The notes beneath the pieces were generated by a model that saw only the letters and a list, made by a program, of their open reading frames with translations, searched no databases and was not told the origin of the DNA. Below, in pieces: positions 26,109-40,400 of a stretch of 64,000 nucleotides of DNA; position 1 is the stretch's first letter, and each line of letters begins with the position of its first letter. Source of the stretch: Lanius collurio (lineage: Eukaryota; Chordata; Aves; Passeriformes; Laniidae); NCBI GenBank assembly GCA_020086605.1, contig JACBWW010000007.1, positions 17,683,396 through 17,747,395 on the forward strand. The letters are read 5' to 3'. The translations under genes were made by a program, and so were the position numbers.

Positions 26109-27499
26109 TCAAAAGTGACCCACATTTTATCTCCCTTTATATAAAACTTCACTAAAAACTGCTCAGAAATTTCTATCAGAAATTTGGGGAAATGAAAGGA
26201 AGGTTTAATAACCTCACTCCTTTACATCAAATTTAAAATGAAAATTAAGTCCTGACAGCTTACACTTTTTCTTCTACTACCCATAATACCTGACAGCAAT
26301 TTACAGTAGCTGGTCATCAACCATTACAACTTACAGGGAGGCAACTATTCTGCTAGCCCATTTGGTGAGTCATTCAGGGTGACACAAAGGAATATTTTCA
26401 TAACTGAATTTGTAACACCTGTATTCTTCACAAAAGCAGCAGTGCTTCAACCATTAACCTGACCCAGAAACACTCACTAAGGTCTCTGAAGAGGAGACCA
26501 GAGTTGTTACTTTGGGCCTGGAGGAAGGTGACTAAATTAAAGCCGCACTTGTTTTAAAGAATTTTCACTACAGTTTCTCCTGAAGTAGATAATCAGGGCT
26601 GTAGGTGATGAATACCTCTGTAAAGAATGTTGTTTTTCAGGTTTCAAAGTTCATGTGCCCAAGTTAGTCCACATTGTATTTCTGTATGTAGTTAATGGAG
26701 ACCCAAATTTCCTAAGTTTTACACAGGACACAATCATTCACAGACAGCAGAATTACAGACAGTCTACATGACAGCCTCGAAAAGTCAGCTATATTTGCAG
26801 TGCTTTGTTTTTTTTATATTTAGCATTAATTCTTAAACCAATCAGGACTCTTCTCTAAGATCTTCGGTGACCTTCTCTAAAAAATCTCCTCTGCAAAGCA
26901 TCTTTTAATATCCTACAGTAATCCACGTAAAGGAAATTATCTTGCAATAAAGTGGGGGGACTTGCTAGAGAAAGGTGGGGGGAAAAAAGCACAGAGGCAC
27001 ACCCTTTGGGTCCCTTTTCCAGAAGAACCTCATACTTAAGTTTAACCCACAAACTCTCACCACTCAGTCCTGTTTAGTCTTCCCTCAAATGGAAGCCAGG
27101 CCACAGTGATTATCCCAGGCACCATTACTAGTGTTACTCATGGACAGTAACCAAAGACAGATACAGTATGCCAAGGAATAACAATAATGATCTTTTCTGT
27201 TCTACTTCCTTTCCTAAACGCTTCTGCCTTCAAAGCTTATACCTTGAAAGACTTGCCCACAAAACAACATTTCTGCCAAAAGTCCACAACTAACTAGGAT
27301 TCTGTTAAAGCAGACATATAATCAGAGCTGTTTTCATCCTCCTCCTGCAGCAGGTATTACATTACATTTAGCAGATACTGAATCCCAGGAGCTATTTATT
27401 GTCGAGTATCTGTCTATTTTGAAATTCTTCTTGAACATCTCACAATTAACTTTGGATTGTGTGATTCTGCATTCTTAGCTGAATGTCAGCACACTTTGT

Positions 27500-28265
27500 T
27501 CCTTTGTCTAGAATACATATGAATTTGCTGAGGGCACATATCCTTGAAGATTCCATTGCAAAGACCTCTGTGGAAACTGATCATTTAGTCTTACCTTTTT
27601 CTCATTTTCTGGGCAGTTATTAATACAACAGGAGGTGGTTCCTCTTAATCCATAGCAGCCGATTTCCTTTAAAAGCCTTTGGCAGGAGGTCTTGTCAAAT
27701 GCTTTTTATAAATCGAAGTGCATTACACCAACAATATACTTATTCCTCTCCCTCCCTGCCCCCTCCAAAGATTCTGTTTTATGATGTATGACTTCTAGCT
27801 AAAAAAGGCCATTTTTTTTTTTTTAACTTAATGTGTTTAAAAATTTTTTATGGTACTCTACGTTCTTGAAACACTCAGTTCTACTTCTTTCCTAGGTCAC
27901 TGTGGTATCATATTTGCAGCTTCCACTCCTCTGGTACACACAGCCTGTTTTAACTAATGGACCACATACTTCTGACAAAAACATCAGACACTTCCACATC
28001 TGAGGTATTTTACTCCTTGAGTGAATTTTAGCTAGTTTGGATGATGTCCTATTTATTTATACTGATTGCCTCTCAGCACATTAATTAAAAAGATATTGTT
28101 GACCATGCCTGTAAGAAATTCTTCAGTCTGAGAATTCATGTACAGTCCCCCAGCAGTGAACACCTCTGCAGAAAACTCGTATGGCTTGTCTGCTGTAAAA
28201 ACACCTTGTTTAAGGCTCCCTGATATGCTGGCAACTGAATAGACTACAGCCTTCCTCACATTCTT
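27500..28265 (-). mobile_element. Ancient CR1/L3-clade LINE reverse-transcriptase remnant
   Basis: Read on the minus strand from high to low coordinates, the expected order of RT-region motifs can still be followed. EFSAEVFTAGG (near 28150) resembles the conserved FFASVFT. IHSR (near 28025) sits where GPDGIHPR is found, and the following bases also match. The bases for TRGVEAANMIP (near 27925) resemble VPEDWRKANVTPI. HFDL-stop-KAFDK (27694-27720) matches the YLDFSKAFDK catalytic-region motif, with Ser replaced by a stop. A possible PQGS box (as LQGYV) lies near 27545. Stops and frameshifts show it is long dead. Divergence is far greater than in the CR1 tails, so this is an old insertion. The boundaries are approximate. 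Confidence 0.72.
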
Positions 28266-31163
28266 CCCAATATCAGTGATATGCCAGTAATTACCTTAGA
28301 GTTTTAATTTTTAACCTGTCTTTCTTCAAACAGTTCTGCTCTTTGAAGGACTACTACCGTCAGCTTTTTTCATTCTATTTAAGCTGTTGTTTTGGGGGGT
28401 TTTTTGACATGTTTTACTTCCAAGTCTCCAATCTGTTGTCTTGACATGGAAGACTCACCTTCACAACTCTCTCTCTTCCTTTCTTCTTACTTGGCTTCAC
28501 TGAGTCTGAGGCTCAACTTAGTTTTTGGGAAGGGGAAGAATAAGTTGTAATAAAAATGTTGGTAGTATTTTTGTTCATACAGGAATGCCATATAACAAGA
28601 CAATAAGGTTTTCAAGATAACTGCCAAGTAACATCTTGAATCAGACTTCCTGCATTGCCCAAGATTAACATTGCCTCTTTGCGCATCGAGGTAGATGATC
28701 AAAAACCATCCTTGACATCTGAGATAAATACCGTCTCCACCACATTTAGTAGTGACATTTGTTCCTCCTCCTCTGTCTTGAGTAAATGAACTGTACTACT
28801 TTTACCAAAACTTCTTCCTTTTGGTGTTTTTGTTTTTCCATGTCTTTTAGCATTTTATGCAATTGTCAGTATTCTGATTATGTGGCTAACAGCACAGCTA
28901 CACTGTCAGTCAACAAAACAGCAACAGTATTAACCCTCTTCTCCTTTTAAGATGCATTTCAATCAATTTAAACTAACATATTTTACTTTACCCTATTTTC
29001 CTTAATCATATAGCATCTTTCTACTAAAGCAACTCATCTGTAATGCAATTCCTGTACATTCACACCCAAATATGGCAGTCTCATCACTCATCTCTCTTCC
29101 ATCAAGTTTGTCAAAACACTCCACTAGCATGCTCATTGTTTTCAGTCTACTAAGTTTTTCAAAAGGCACATAAGCATTTTGGTAAAGGCATACAAGGTTC
29201 CATGCTTTGTCAGCTTGTCTATTTTTATATACCATTTTATATACCATTTAAGAGAACTTAATTTGGCAAGTCATTAAAATTCAGGAAAGAGGCAACAAGA
29301 ACAACGAGACAAGTATTTTCCTTGGCCCTTCATCACTCCGTGAAATACTATCAAAAAAACCCTTTTCTTCTACAGCTTTCAGTTTAAAGAATAATAAAAA
29401 ATTTATTACAATAAAGCTAGTATACTTTTAAATTTCATTACAGATTTTTACAACAGACAGAGTGCATCTCCAATCCCTGAGACTAAAAAGGAATTCTTGC
29501 ATTTTTAATTAACCTGCCCATTCACTGCTCATTCCTACCCCTTCCAGCAGTTCTCCACTGAAAAACCTTTTAGTCCCTCTGCTAGCTCCTGGGAGGTCTA
29601 ACAGCACACCCCCATCATTCAGCAATCCTGCTTCTCAAATACTGCCCTGTGGCAGCTCCTGCTCAGCCATGTGTTTCATGAACCATTTCAGTGTCACCAC
29701 CAGCTCACTATACCCAAGCACTCTGCATTCATCTTCTCTGACACTACTAGACTGCTCTTGAGAATGCCCAAAAAGCTTGTTGCTTACCTGAAGCATGTCT
29801 TTTGCTCAATATTGGCTTCGTTCAACTCCCCTTTTCTATCATCACTGCTTAACCCTTCTCACTGGAAAGCCAAAACACCTGTTTGCACACTGGTCTATAT
29901 GAACTTTTTGGGGTCTTGAAATTTCTAACAGCATGGCATTAATATAACCCTACTCTGCTACAGTTCAGTAGTAGATTTGACAGTGTAAAGTTAATGACTG
30001 GACTCCCTGATCTTTTCCAACCTAAATGATTCTATAATCTCATGCCTTATCGTAACAGTCCTGAGAAAACCAGACTTGGTTGAAACAAAACATCAGACAA
30101 AGCTACCTACACCGACAGCAGCTGTTAACAAATGCCCAAAGTTCAGCAAGAATATGGCAGCTAGCAATCCTCACTTATAGTCTCAACCTGATTTCAGAGT
30201 GGGATATGCTTTCTATATATTTAGATATAGTCTTCCATTAAAAATGCTAGCACATGGCAAATTACTGGCATTCCATTTATTAACACATCAAATTAAACCA
30301 CAGTGCAACCTCTACCTTCTGTTAGGCATTTCTGATGTAGCTCACAAGCCGTCCAAGTCTGATGCCTTTTGTTGCACCCTCTTGAAATGTCAAAGTTTCA
30401 TAACCTGCAGCTATTCTGTCACTTCATCTGACTTTGTATATGAAATAAATGTAGTGGGCATCAGATCACTGAATTTGGCTTGCTTGAAGGGTGAAAAATT
30501 TAAGTCACAGCTCAGGAACAAAGTAATATAATGTGGCAGCCTCTTATTAATAGCATGAAAGGAAGTAGAGCATGGAATAGTTTTCTTATTACACCAAAAA
30601 TGACATATTAGATTACAGTATGCTCATTTTTTGCCAGATTACATAGTCATTGCTTCTAGAAGGACAGAGAATTTCAGTCTTAGTCTAGTTTTTTAAGTGT
30701 GATAAATTTTTCCAAGAGTTTGGAGGCTTCTTAGTTTTATTGTTTTGAAAACTGTCATGAGTAAGAAACTACCTGTAATAAATATTCTGTTAAACAGAAC
30801 TAAATTTTTAACCACAGTTTTTCGTTGTTCTATTTCAACTCTTTCTTGTGACTAGAAGAAATAAGAGTATCTAAAGGTATAGAAAGCAATTAAACAGAAC
30901 TTTCAACCTCAATATTAGAGGAGTTTCATTGCTAGTCTGACACTGTTCAACCCTGCCAGTTTCTGCTTTGCTCAAAGCAATGTCTTTCCTCCCCTCTTGT
31001 ATGGAAAAAAACACCTTTGTAATCATAGCTGGTGATACACACACTACAGCATGCCCCAACATGTAAAACCTGCATTTGAGCCAGTGAAATCATGAACAGT
31101 CACAAGAAAAAAACCGTGAAGTCTGAATAGCACTACCTAAAAGGTGAGTAAAGCCAGAGAATG
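28266..31163. other. Intronic sequence between LINE remnant and solo LTR
   Basis: It contains the CR1 tail at 29971-30041. More of the old LINE may continue past 28265 toward its endonuclease part, but I cannot follow it. A 110-codon plus frame at 30199-30531 is unrecognised. Confidence 0.55.
29971..30041 (+). mobile_element. CR1 LINE, 3' terminal fragment
   Basis: Forward CR1 tail: GTTAATGACTGGACTCCCTG, then ATCTTTTCCAACCTAAATGA and TTCTATAAT, which is the usual 3' UTR end of CR1. The upstream boundary is vague. It is sense on the plus strand, so antisense to ATP11A. Confidence 0.75.
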
Positions 31164-31469
31164 CTCACCTGTCGCCCTGGTTTTTAGAAATCTTTTAGCC
31201 TTCTGATATTTACATTCTAGTTACATGCTTTCCCAGGCTTTGTTCTGTAAACAGCTAGTTGTTTGCATTCCTTCATAGAGGTGGAGAAGGCATGATAGAC
31301 TGGTAATCTGTCCAGTGCCATGGGAGAGGTGGCTCCTTCTCCCTCCAATGCCCTGTCTCTTTTGTAAAACTATAAGTAGTGGAGTCAGATAATAAACTTC
31401 CTCTTTTCGCCCTCACCTTCAGCTGTGTGAACACGCGTGTGCTTTCCGTGTCCTACCGCGACACTCACC
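31164..31469 (+). mobile_element. Solo LTR of an endogenous retrovirus with intact target-site duplication
   Basis: The LTR is 31170-31463 (294 bp). It starts TGTCGC and ends GCGACA, a perfect 6-bp terminal inverted repeat with the canonical TG...CA ends. It is flanked by CTCACC on both sides (31164-31169 and 31464-31469), a perfect 6-bp target-site duplication. Inside are a CCAAT (31344-31348), a TATA-type box TATAAG (31371-31376), a polyadenylation signal AATAAA (31391-31396) and a CpG-rich end, in the order expected of U3-R-U5 read on the plus strand. No primer-binding site or internal viral sequence remains, so this is a recombination product that left one LTR. A 6-bp duplication is typical of class II (ERVK-like, beta/alpharetroviral) elements; the class call is inference. 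It lies antisense to ATP11A. Confidence 0.88.
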
Positions 31470-34400
31470 AACTCTGCACAGCATCACACAGAAGCAGAAG
31501 AGGACTGCTCCCCCATCCAGCACAGATTCCTTTACTGTAGGCACTACAATCAAAACAACAAATTGGATGACTCTCAGGTGCTCATCTAGAAGGAAGGTCT
31601 CTTAAGGAAATCCATAAGCCCAAAGATATGCTGCTCCCCCCAAATAAAAGCAGCTAAAAAGTCGTAGCTTGCATTTGCTTTTACTTGTTTAATTAAAATC
31701 AGCTACTTGATTTTGGAGAAGGGAAAACTCAGCTCTTTTCCATCCAAGCATTCTCTGCTTTTTCTAGTTCTTTTTCAGATGAAAATACAGTTGAGCTGCA
31801 CATTACCTTATCACCAACCACAAGAGGTATCACATGCAGGTATCTGAGTACAGTTGAAGTAGACAGACAAATCATGTGTGAGATTAGAATGGTATAGTAA
31901 CTTTAGATACATTGATGCAAGTGCAACAAGCAATTAGAGCATCACATCACTTTTCTCTGCAAACCTTAGGAGTCAAAGCTAGACATCCTAAGCTTGAGCT
32001 GTGTTACCTGCCTGAGCCTTTTAAAGAAAGTGACAGTAGTAAACATGAGAAATTAAGATACTTGCATCTGATCTGAAATCTCAGCCTGAACACACTTTAA
32101 GTAATTTTAAAACATTAGGCAAAGACACATCTTTTCTTGTCTTCTAAGTACAGACTTCTCAGCGCCAGCATCTTGATAATGGTAGAATGGAAATCAGACA
32201 GGGAGAAAGCGATAGCAGGCAAATGACTCCACAGTGCTTTCACTGCCACCAGAGCCCCACCCACCCTGCAGTGCACCCAGCCACTTCTGCCAGTCCTCTC
32301 CATGGACAGACCACCTGCTGCTGCCCTGCACAACAGATGGTGCTGAAAGATTAAAACCTTCATTTTAGGTTATCAGTTTTATCAGAAAGCCTAGTCTTAT
32401 TGAGAGCATTCACTAGGCACATTGCTGTTTTCACTGTCACCACTAGGTTTGAGGGACCCTGGCTGAGTTGCTTAACCTGTCTAGGACTCCCTGTTTACAT
32501 TGCATATGAAATAAACTCCTCCAGCTCAACCAGATCTGGAAACAGAGACAGCAATTCACTAGCATTTACTTCCTTGGTAAGACTTCAAGCATGCCCAATA
32601 CTGACCTAGCTAATCTCCCAAGGTCAAAATTACAAGAATTCTTGAATGTGTTAAATAATTTACATATTAGACTGGGGTGGGGCACCACACGTGTCTGTTT
32701 CTACAAAGCTCTAATTCATCTGACACCAGCTGTATATATAATGGCTTATCCTCCTACAAACCAGGAATGAATAGCTGAAGAGCTGCCTTCATACAATTTA
32801 GTCTACAAACTTCGACACGATCAGAAAACCAAAATAAAGATTAATAATCTTGTTTTATAACAAAATTACAATTGCTACCTAAATAGCTAACAATTTTATT
32901 CTTTTAGTCACTCTATTCTTTAAGGTCTCTTGGGAAAGAAAAGCTATTAGGTGCATGCCATTTTCAGCTCTTAAGATGCGCAGAGGACCTGATGTGGTAA
33001 CTCAATCTTCTGCTTCTGCCCCTCAAGGTTTAAACCAGTATAAACTTGTTCTTGAGAAGTATAACCTGCATGCTAGACCCCACTGAGTGTCCTTCCTTCA
33101 TTTTTGGTGTCTTAGATTTGTCTTGGACAAACAAAATAAAATAAAATTTAAGAACTATTCAGATACAAACCCAAGAATTTCAATGAACAAATGTTCACTT
33201 TCCACTGGGAGACACTTGTCCAGCTCGGGCCTGATGACTGGAGAAATAAAACCAACACTTTTCCCTTGAAGCAGACTCAGCCAGTGTATATACCAGTTAA
33301 AAAGGATACTTCACAGTATCGCTGCTGGAGAACACAGAAAGGAAAAGCCATTCTGAATAACTTTAGAAAGCTGTGCCAGTAATGGCAGGAGTGAAGCTAC
33401 TTTCCACAATGCCTAACAGCAGCATACAGGATGTATTGCAATATAAAAGCTTCAAACCTGCACACACAAGAAGCAGACATTACATCAGAGGCACATCCTG
33501 AAATCTCTAGAGTAAAAAGGGATTTTTTTTTTTTCTTTTTAAATACACATAAATAAGGTAACATCTATATGTACCATCACAATACATTGTGAGGGATTTA
33601 TCCTCTAAGATTAAAACACAGGGTTTTTTTCAAGAGTGCAATAAAGGGCAATAACTGCCAAGAAAATTACTAAAGCTGCATTCTAAGCTCAAATAATTTA
33701 GTTAACCATACTTGAGTGACCGTACCTTTTTCTAAATGACATGGTAGCTCCCAATGCTACCAGATTCAGAAAATACAAAGACGTAGAAACCTTGTATTGA
33801 TTTTAGAAAATATTTTCTTTAAGCAAGCAACACTTTCTTCCTTCCTCATTTACATCCATCTCTACTGCAGCAATATCAGTCCAAGAGTCCCATTACTCCA
33901 GGTCATCAATGTTACAAATATGGCACTGTAGGAGGGAGTCATTACAATCTGAGCAGTTGCTTCTACTGATTGGGCTTTTATCAGATATTGCTGTAGCAGT
34001 AGAAGAGTCTAATGTTAGATCTGCAGTAAATGGCAATATTGCTAATCAAGAGAACAAAACACACTTTACATCAGGGAGGCATCCTTCAAACTAATTGGGC
34101 TGCAACAGGAGCCTTCAGGGACTTCTGCAGAAACAACCAGAAAAACAATCCTTACCTTCTTTTAGTTGCTCACACTTCCTGACGCCTCAACACTCTCCAG
34201 ATTCCTAGGTTTCACAAAGAGCTCTCTTCATGCAGGGAACAGTAGCTCTCAGTAAGGGTTTTAACAGATAGCCTGTGGAACTGGGTCTAAGCATTATCTT
34301 GGGTTTAATTTTTAAATGTACACTTAAGCTGATTAACACTGCCAAGTACTTAATTCTTCAAACATTTTAAATAGTTGAAGTATGAAATTAAAGTCCAAGT

Positions 34401-37400
34401 CCACAACATTATATACTGATAAACAACTGTTTTGCATAATTTTTAAAGTTTTGCTCCTTCCCTGCTTCCCTTCCATACCCAAGTGTAAGTCTTCACTTAC
34501 TTACTACTTTTCCATGAGAACTGTTTTTATTACATCAGAACTGGTAAATGCATGACCCACATTACAACAAAGAAAGCATGTACAGATCTCAAGGACAACA
34601 CAGGTCTGCATGCATCTGCAACTAGTGAAACAAAAATATTCAAGAGTACTAAGACCTACAAGAAAAGCATTTGCTAAATGGACAATGGTTTATAATCAGC
34701 AGGCTATGCTTTCAAGCTATAAACAGTATTCTGGAACAATCTACTTTATTACCCTTTCTCTAGGATGCTTTTTTAATCACAAAGCTATTTAAACTAGTAA
34801 CTTTAACTCCTTGAAATAAGAGAGGAAACCTAGCAAGAGCAGTACTTTATTTCAGTGTTCCTTTCTTACCATCACCTTACACACACAAAAAAACCCCACC
34901 CATAAAAGCCCACACTACCAAAAAACACAAGTAAACAATCAAACAAAAAACCAACACACACGCAACAAAAAAACGCCCCCAAAGGTTCCACTGAAAGAAA
35001 AGCACGTTCTGAAGAGCAGAAGAGAACTGGTGTAATTTATGTTTGGCTCAACATCATGAGTGTTTCAACATTTCATTCTCTACAAGCAAATCCGTTTTGG
35101 CACTCTGAAGAATCACAAGCATACACAAAGTTAAAACTTAAGACCTTAAATCAGATCAATTCTACTGTTAGTTTACCAGGTGATAAAGAGGCTTTGAGGC
35201 ATCCCTGAACAGAAAGGCTCCTATATAAGAGACAGGTTTTTCCTCCAACTGGATGAAATAATGAGCCTTCCTACAAAAGGAGCAAACTAATAGAGTATGC
35301 TAAAAGCCAGGAAAAGGTCTCAAAATTCAGACAAGAAAGGACAGCAGAGAACTGCAAATATTTGCTTATAAAAGACTCTTGAACATGAAACCCAGGAAAG
35401 AAACAGGTTCCTCAGAAGCTCAAACACAGAAGCAGAAAAACCCAAATGTGGAATCAACCAGACATGAGTCAGAAATCAGCTGTTTCTTTTGTTAAAGCCA
35501 TTTGCTTTTTCTGCAGTAGACATGGGAAGCAACATTAAAAAAATGCAATACAAAACAAAACCAAACATATTTTATTATTTGGGAATAAAGAAATTATTTC
35601 AGAAGCAGAACTGATGCATTCAAATAAGGGAAATGGAAAGGGCTACTTAGAAGAGGAATATGAAGACTTTAAACAGCAACAGCTCTCACATTTCATTTTC
35701 TCCTCTGACCAGCTACATACATCTTTGGTATTTACAACATGCAATTTGTTTCCACAAAAAGCGTTTTATATGTCTATGCTTGTATACACATACATAAACT
35801 CCAATTACACCATTATTGCCCCAAAAGGAAACAGATTAAAATAAACTGTCAAATCTATTTCATAGAATGTCTCAGGACACAAAAGGTCCAGTAACTCTCT
35901 CCAGGTCCACCAATATTAACATGCTCACATCTCCTACTATGTCTTTTATTAAAGATACAGCATGCACAACAACTGTAGAAAGTTAACTTGCAGGCTCTAT
36001 TTCAATCCTCCCAAAGACATCAAGAGTTAGCAGGAATATTTCCAACAAGTGGCAAAAGCTCTTTTCATGCCTCTTACATTGAAGGATTATCACAGTGAAA
36101 AAGGCGAGTTCAATCCCATCACATCTCTTGCATCTCAGGTGTCCCTGATACACACACCACCAGATTTTAAAGCAAACCACAGTACTTTTAAGTGCAATCT
36201 AGTGATTTAAAAAACCCCAATCATTACAACCTTTTTAATGTCACAATAACATATTTGATAATATTCATGTCTATTTATTAAGACCACCTTATACTCTTAA
36301 TTTTTTTAAAAAAATCTCTCAATAGCAAGGATTTACTCTATCTTGCCCAAAGTAAAAAAATAATAGGCTCATAAAACGGAGTAACTATCAGCATTTTCAG
36401 AGGCAGCATTATTAAAGGAGAAATATAATGTTTGTGCCTTGAACTACTATTTTGAAAGCTCACCCTCTACAGAAACGGCCAGCCAGATATAAGCACACAC
36501 TAAGGGCTTCAGAATGGGTTTATTTTAACAGAAAACAGAAGAAGCGAGAACTGCAAGCCTACTGAGACACAATATAAAAGCAGGAACTTGGATTTTTTGA
36601 TTTTTTAATGGAGCTTAACTTCCATGGGTACTTCTTTGAATCCGTCTTTCCTCATTTGTGGAAAAGTGAGTTTGGATAATTTATATTAAATGTTGCAGAA
36701 CATATTCATGTGTTTTTAAATATAACAATGTGTTTTCACTCCAGATACACTCAAGTTTATAAAAGACAACTTAGTTTCTTGTTTGGAGCATAATAAGCAA
36801 AAAACAAAATTAATACTAGAAAGTAAAAGAAAATCCCAACATCAAAAGTAAACTGCAAAGCTGAGGTATGTTAAAAAGCATGTTTGAGGTTTTCACTTTA
36901 AAAAAAGTATTATTCCTCTCACGTACAGCCCTCATTTGTTTGCCAGGCAATCTTGCTCATTCTTTTTTTTTTTAATGCTCTACAAACTACAGGAGCTTCT
37001 CACCAGACCAGCATTACATTTAAAGGTCTACACTGAGCTGAGTAAAGGCCATCTCAGTACATGTCCTCCCATCATTAGCACACACTCAGTTTTTAAATAA
37101 GTATTTATTATCCACGAGAAGAGCTGTGGTCTCCAGGGAAAACAAACTAAAAACCCAACAACCAAACACACACACACCCCCCAAATACCTGTGAAAATGG
37201 TAATGCTGAAAGAAAGCCCACTCTTTGCAGAGAGCTAACTCCTCAAATACTGGGCCCTTACTGTGAAAACCTAGTAAGCCCCTACCTTCTTCAGAAATTT
37301 TCACATTTCTCCTCTACTTTAACACTCTTCATTCCAAACAACAGCAATCAAAACACTAATACTGAGGAAGGGGAGAAGGGACAGATTCAGGGTGTCTCAA

Positions 37401-40400
37401 CTAACTTAATATCCAAGGACTTGTACTTGAAGCTTATGTCTTGGGACAGAGGAATACCCACACTGGTTTCTTTTTTGTTTCTTCTGTAACAACTTTTGTC
37501 TCCTTTACCTTTCACACCTCACTACTTCTGTTCACTTCTTCCCTAGTCCCTTCTGCATTTGAACAAAGAGGAAAGAATACTTTTTTGCATGTTTTGTTAG
37601 ATGCTGAAAGCATCAACTACACCTGCTTCACTTTCTTTCTCCTTACACTGAAGTTACAGATATACAAATAATCATTTCTCTTTTAATACCAGTAAAACAC
37701 CAGGGAAATCCATGTTCCCATGAGAGTTGATAGACTTGTCTACCATCTTAAAAAATATTTTTTTAGTACAAGTGACAGTTTCATTATTAAGACTTTCAGG
37801 CAAACAATTCATACTTTTCAGATAAAAGGTTGCAAAGCAAGGTCTCCAAAAACTGAGTAAGCTGAAGTACAGAGCAACAGGAGAGTTTCCATCATCCCAC
37901 CTGTACTACAGCTACCATCTTGGATGACTATATATCCCTTGCAGCCATAAAAGTAGGATTACTTAGGTTTTTATCATGCTTAAACCCCCCCCACACCATT
38001 TATGTCTTAACTAAACTGAGACCTTTACTCCTGCCATCTATGTATAATAAAGCAAACAAACCATATCTCCTTACATGCAGCATTTCATAAATAATTTAAA
38101 ATGGCAATTTCACTTCCTTCAGATCAGAATTTAGCCTGTTGAGAACAAGAAATCTTTACTACTCTTATTAAATATTTACTATATGGCTGTTCTGGCACCC
38201 TCACAAAAACCACTGCATATAAATGTTATGCACTAGAAAAATGCAAAAGCTACATTTAAAACATTTAAAAGATGCTGGCAAGTGCACAATAGCTGGGAAA
38301 TGCAAACAAAGCTGACAGCCTAACTTTCACTGCTGATTCTTTCCAAGACAAAAAGCAGCCACATGAGACAGCTTAACCATTTGCTTTAAGGTCAACATGC
38401 ATCAAAGAGTTTTCATAAAATGGACATTTGTCTCTACCTGAAAAAAAAAATTCAAGGAAACATTTTTAGTGAAGCAAAGACAGTGTTTTTCCAAGCTTTC
38501 CATTGGTGTGTGTTACAAACCTAGAAAGGTCACAAGTGTTTTGCCATGCATGCAATAAAAGTGTATCTATGCACCTCTGCCAGCAACATTTCTATCTTCA
38601 AAATAGCAAACCTAACTAGGTGTGTAACATCTACAAAAAAGCCATAAGATGAAGAACACAGGAGCCTTAACATAACACTTTCTTCAACAGCCCATCCCCT
38701 GTCAACAAAGGAAAGCTTCAGCTTATACTAAATCTATTTTTTCACCAAGCTTTTTACATGGTTGTCCTGGTCATATTCATACAGCCATGTGTCAAGGCAG
38801 CAGGCACACAGAACAATGATTAGACTCAGCAATCCCACTGCAACCTCCAGATTTATCCCAGTCAAGGAGATACAGCTTGCACTGCAGCAAGAACCACTAC
38901 TCTTGGGGCTTGGCAGACCTCAGCACACATTGCAATGCAACCATTTTTCCCTGTGAATCTCTAGTAAGAGGCCAAAGGAACATGCTTCCCTCAGGCTCTT
39001 GCTGTCTCTATAAAACTGCTGTAAAATAGTTTTAAGTATCACAGCTCCTGCAAACCATGTGCCTGTAAGAACAAGCTTCCAGATTTTAAATTTTATTTGA
39101 AGTGACCCAATAGCAACCACTACCCTGTCAAAAGCTTCTCAGCCTAAGCATCAGATCATTATTTAGATAACCTAAAATCTAAACCAGACCTGGACAAACC
39201 AAAATAATGCTGATTGGGAACGTTTTCAGGTTATTCTCCCAAGCCTGCTTTATTGCTAGTAGGCCAGTCACAGCCTCAAGACAGCAAGGCACCTATTTCA
39301 AAATATAACTTTATTTTCCAACTCCTTCTAGCAACAAGCAGCCAGGCTGCAACACTGACCATGCTGCAATCCATTTCTCTGAGGGCATAGGGTGAACACA
39401 TTAACACTTCCCCTATGTACAGAATGGAGCCCTGAGCTACTACCATAAGCTAAACACTACTGTGCTCAGTACCAGCTTTCAATCCTCTTTTGATGCCAGG
39501 CTGAATTGCCACTTTCAAATGCATCAATCAGATACACACTAAATTAGGAACTGCACTTCTTCCTAGCACAGCCTGCCAAGACAGCTGCAGCACTGCTTTC
39601 GGTACTAATGACTTCGAAGGTACTAAAATAAAGTTCTGGCACTGATGCCCACTAAGAGAAGGTACTCCTGTCATTACTGGAGATAGCTATCATTGTGTTT
39701 TTCTTTTTAGTCTAAAAGGTTAGTTTTTTTAGTGTCATGCAAAAATATACGTAGTAACCTAGTGTGGCATAATCCTTTCAGTCATACACTACAGCTGAGT
39801 TAGAGAGAGAACAAAAACGGGCTTTGTTGGCTGTAGTTTCCCAAACACCAAAGCAGTGGGATCTTCAAAGAAAGCAAGGGTCAATTTATCCTTCCTGTTT
39901 AAGGCCTCCACACAGCAAGAGTGATCTGGTCAGCTGGGGATCAGATGACCCGGAGCAGACTGTGGGAATGAGGGAGGCAATGTTAGTTAGGCCAGGAGAA
40001 CTCATCTGGAGATCACTATGTCATTTCCTGTAACTTCTCAGTAGGGATGCATACTACTGATGAAGATAGACAAGCTAGGGCAAAGAACTGCAGAGAGGCA
40101 CTCCTGGCACAATCTGGGCTCAAGGAAGATAACTGTGGAACAATGAACCAGGAAACATGAGCAGAAAAAGACCTTTAAGAAAGCCTTTACAGAAGAAACA
40201 GAAATGATGCTAAGATTACCTGAGGCAGCACTAAAGAGAAATTGAGGCACTGGAACAGGATGCATCTGGACTTAAAGATCAGTTCATCATTCTGACATAG
40301 TGCAAGGAGAAACAGAGCCTCCTGAACCACCGGCAGAGGAAGCAAAAGCTGGACAAACAGAGCTGTAGCAAGCCAAGCGAGGCTGTTAGATGCCCTCCAG

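Larger units (their letters stand above)
21021..27499. other. Intronic sequence, little recognisable
   Basis: This holds the CR1 tail at 22701-22842, the 14-bp inverted repeat at 23664-23693 and the C12 at 26097. Otherwise it is AT-rich with no supported gene or repeat family. Confidence 0.6.

Noticed and set aside
35871..35925. CATAGAATGTCTCAGGACAC and following bases, faintly like a reversed CR1 tail
   Set aside because: Only the first few bases and a loose spacing agree; the rest does not follow any CR1 block.
40243..40257. AGGCACTGGAACAGG phrase shared with CR1 near the WNRLP codons
   Set aside because: Flanking sequence does not continue the CR1 match on either side, so it may be chance.
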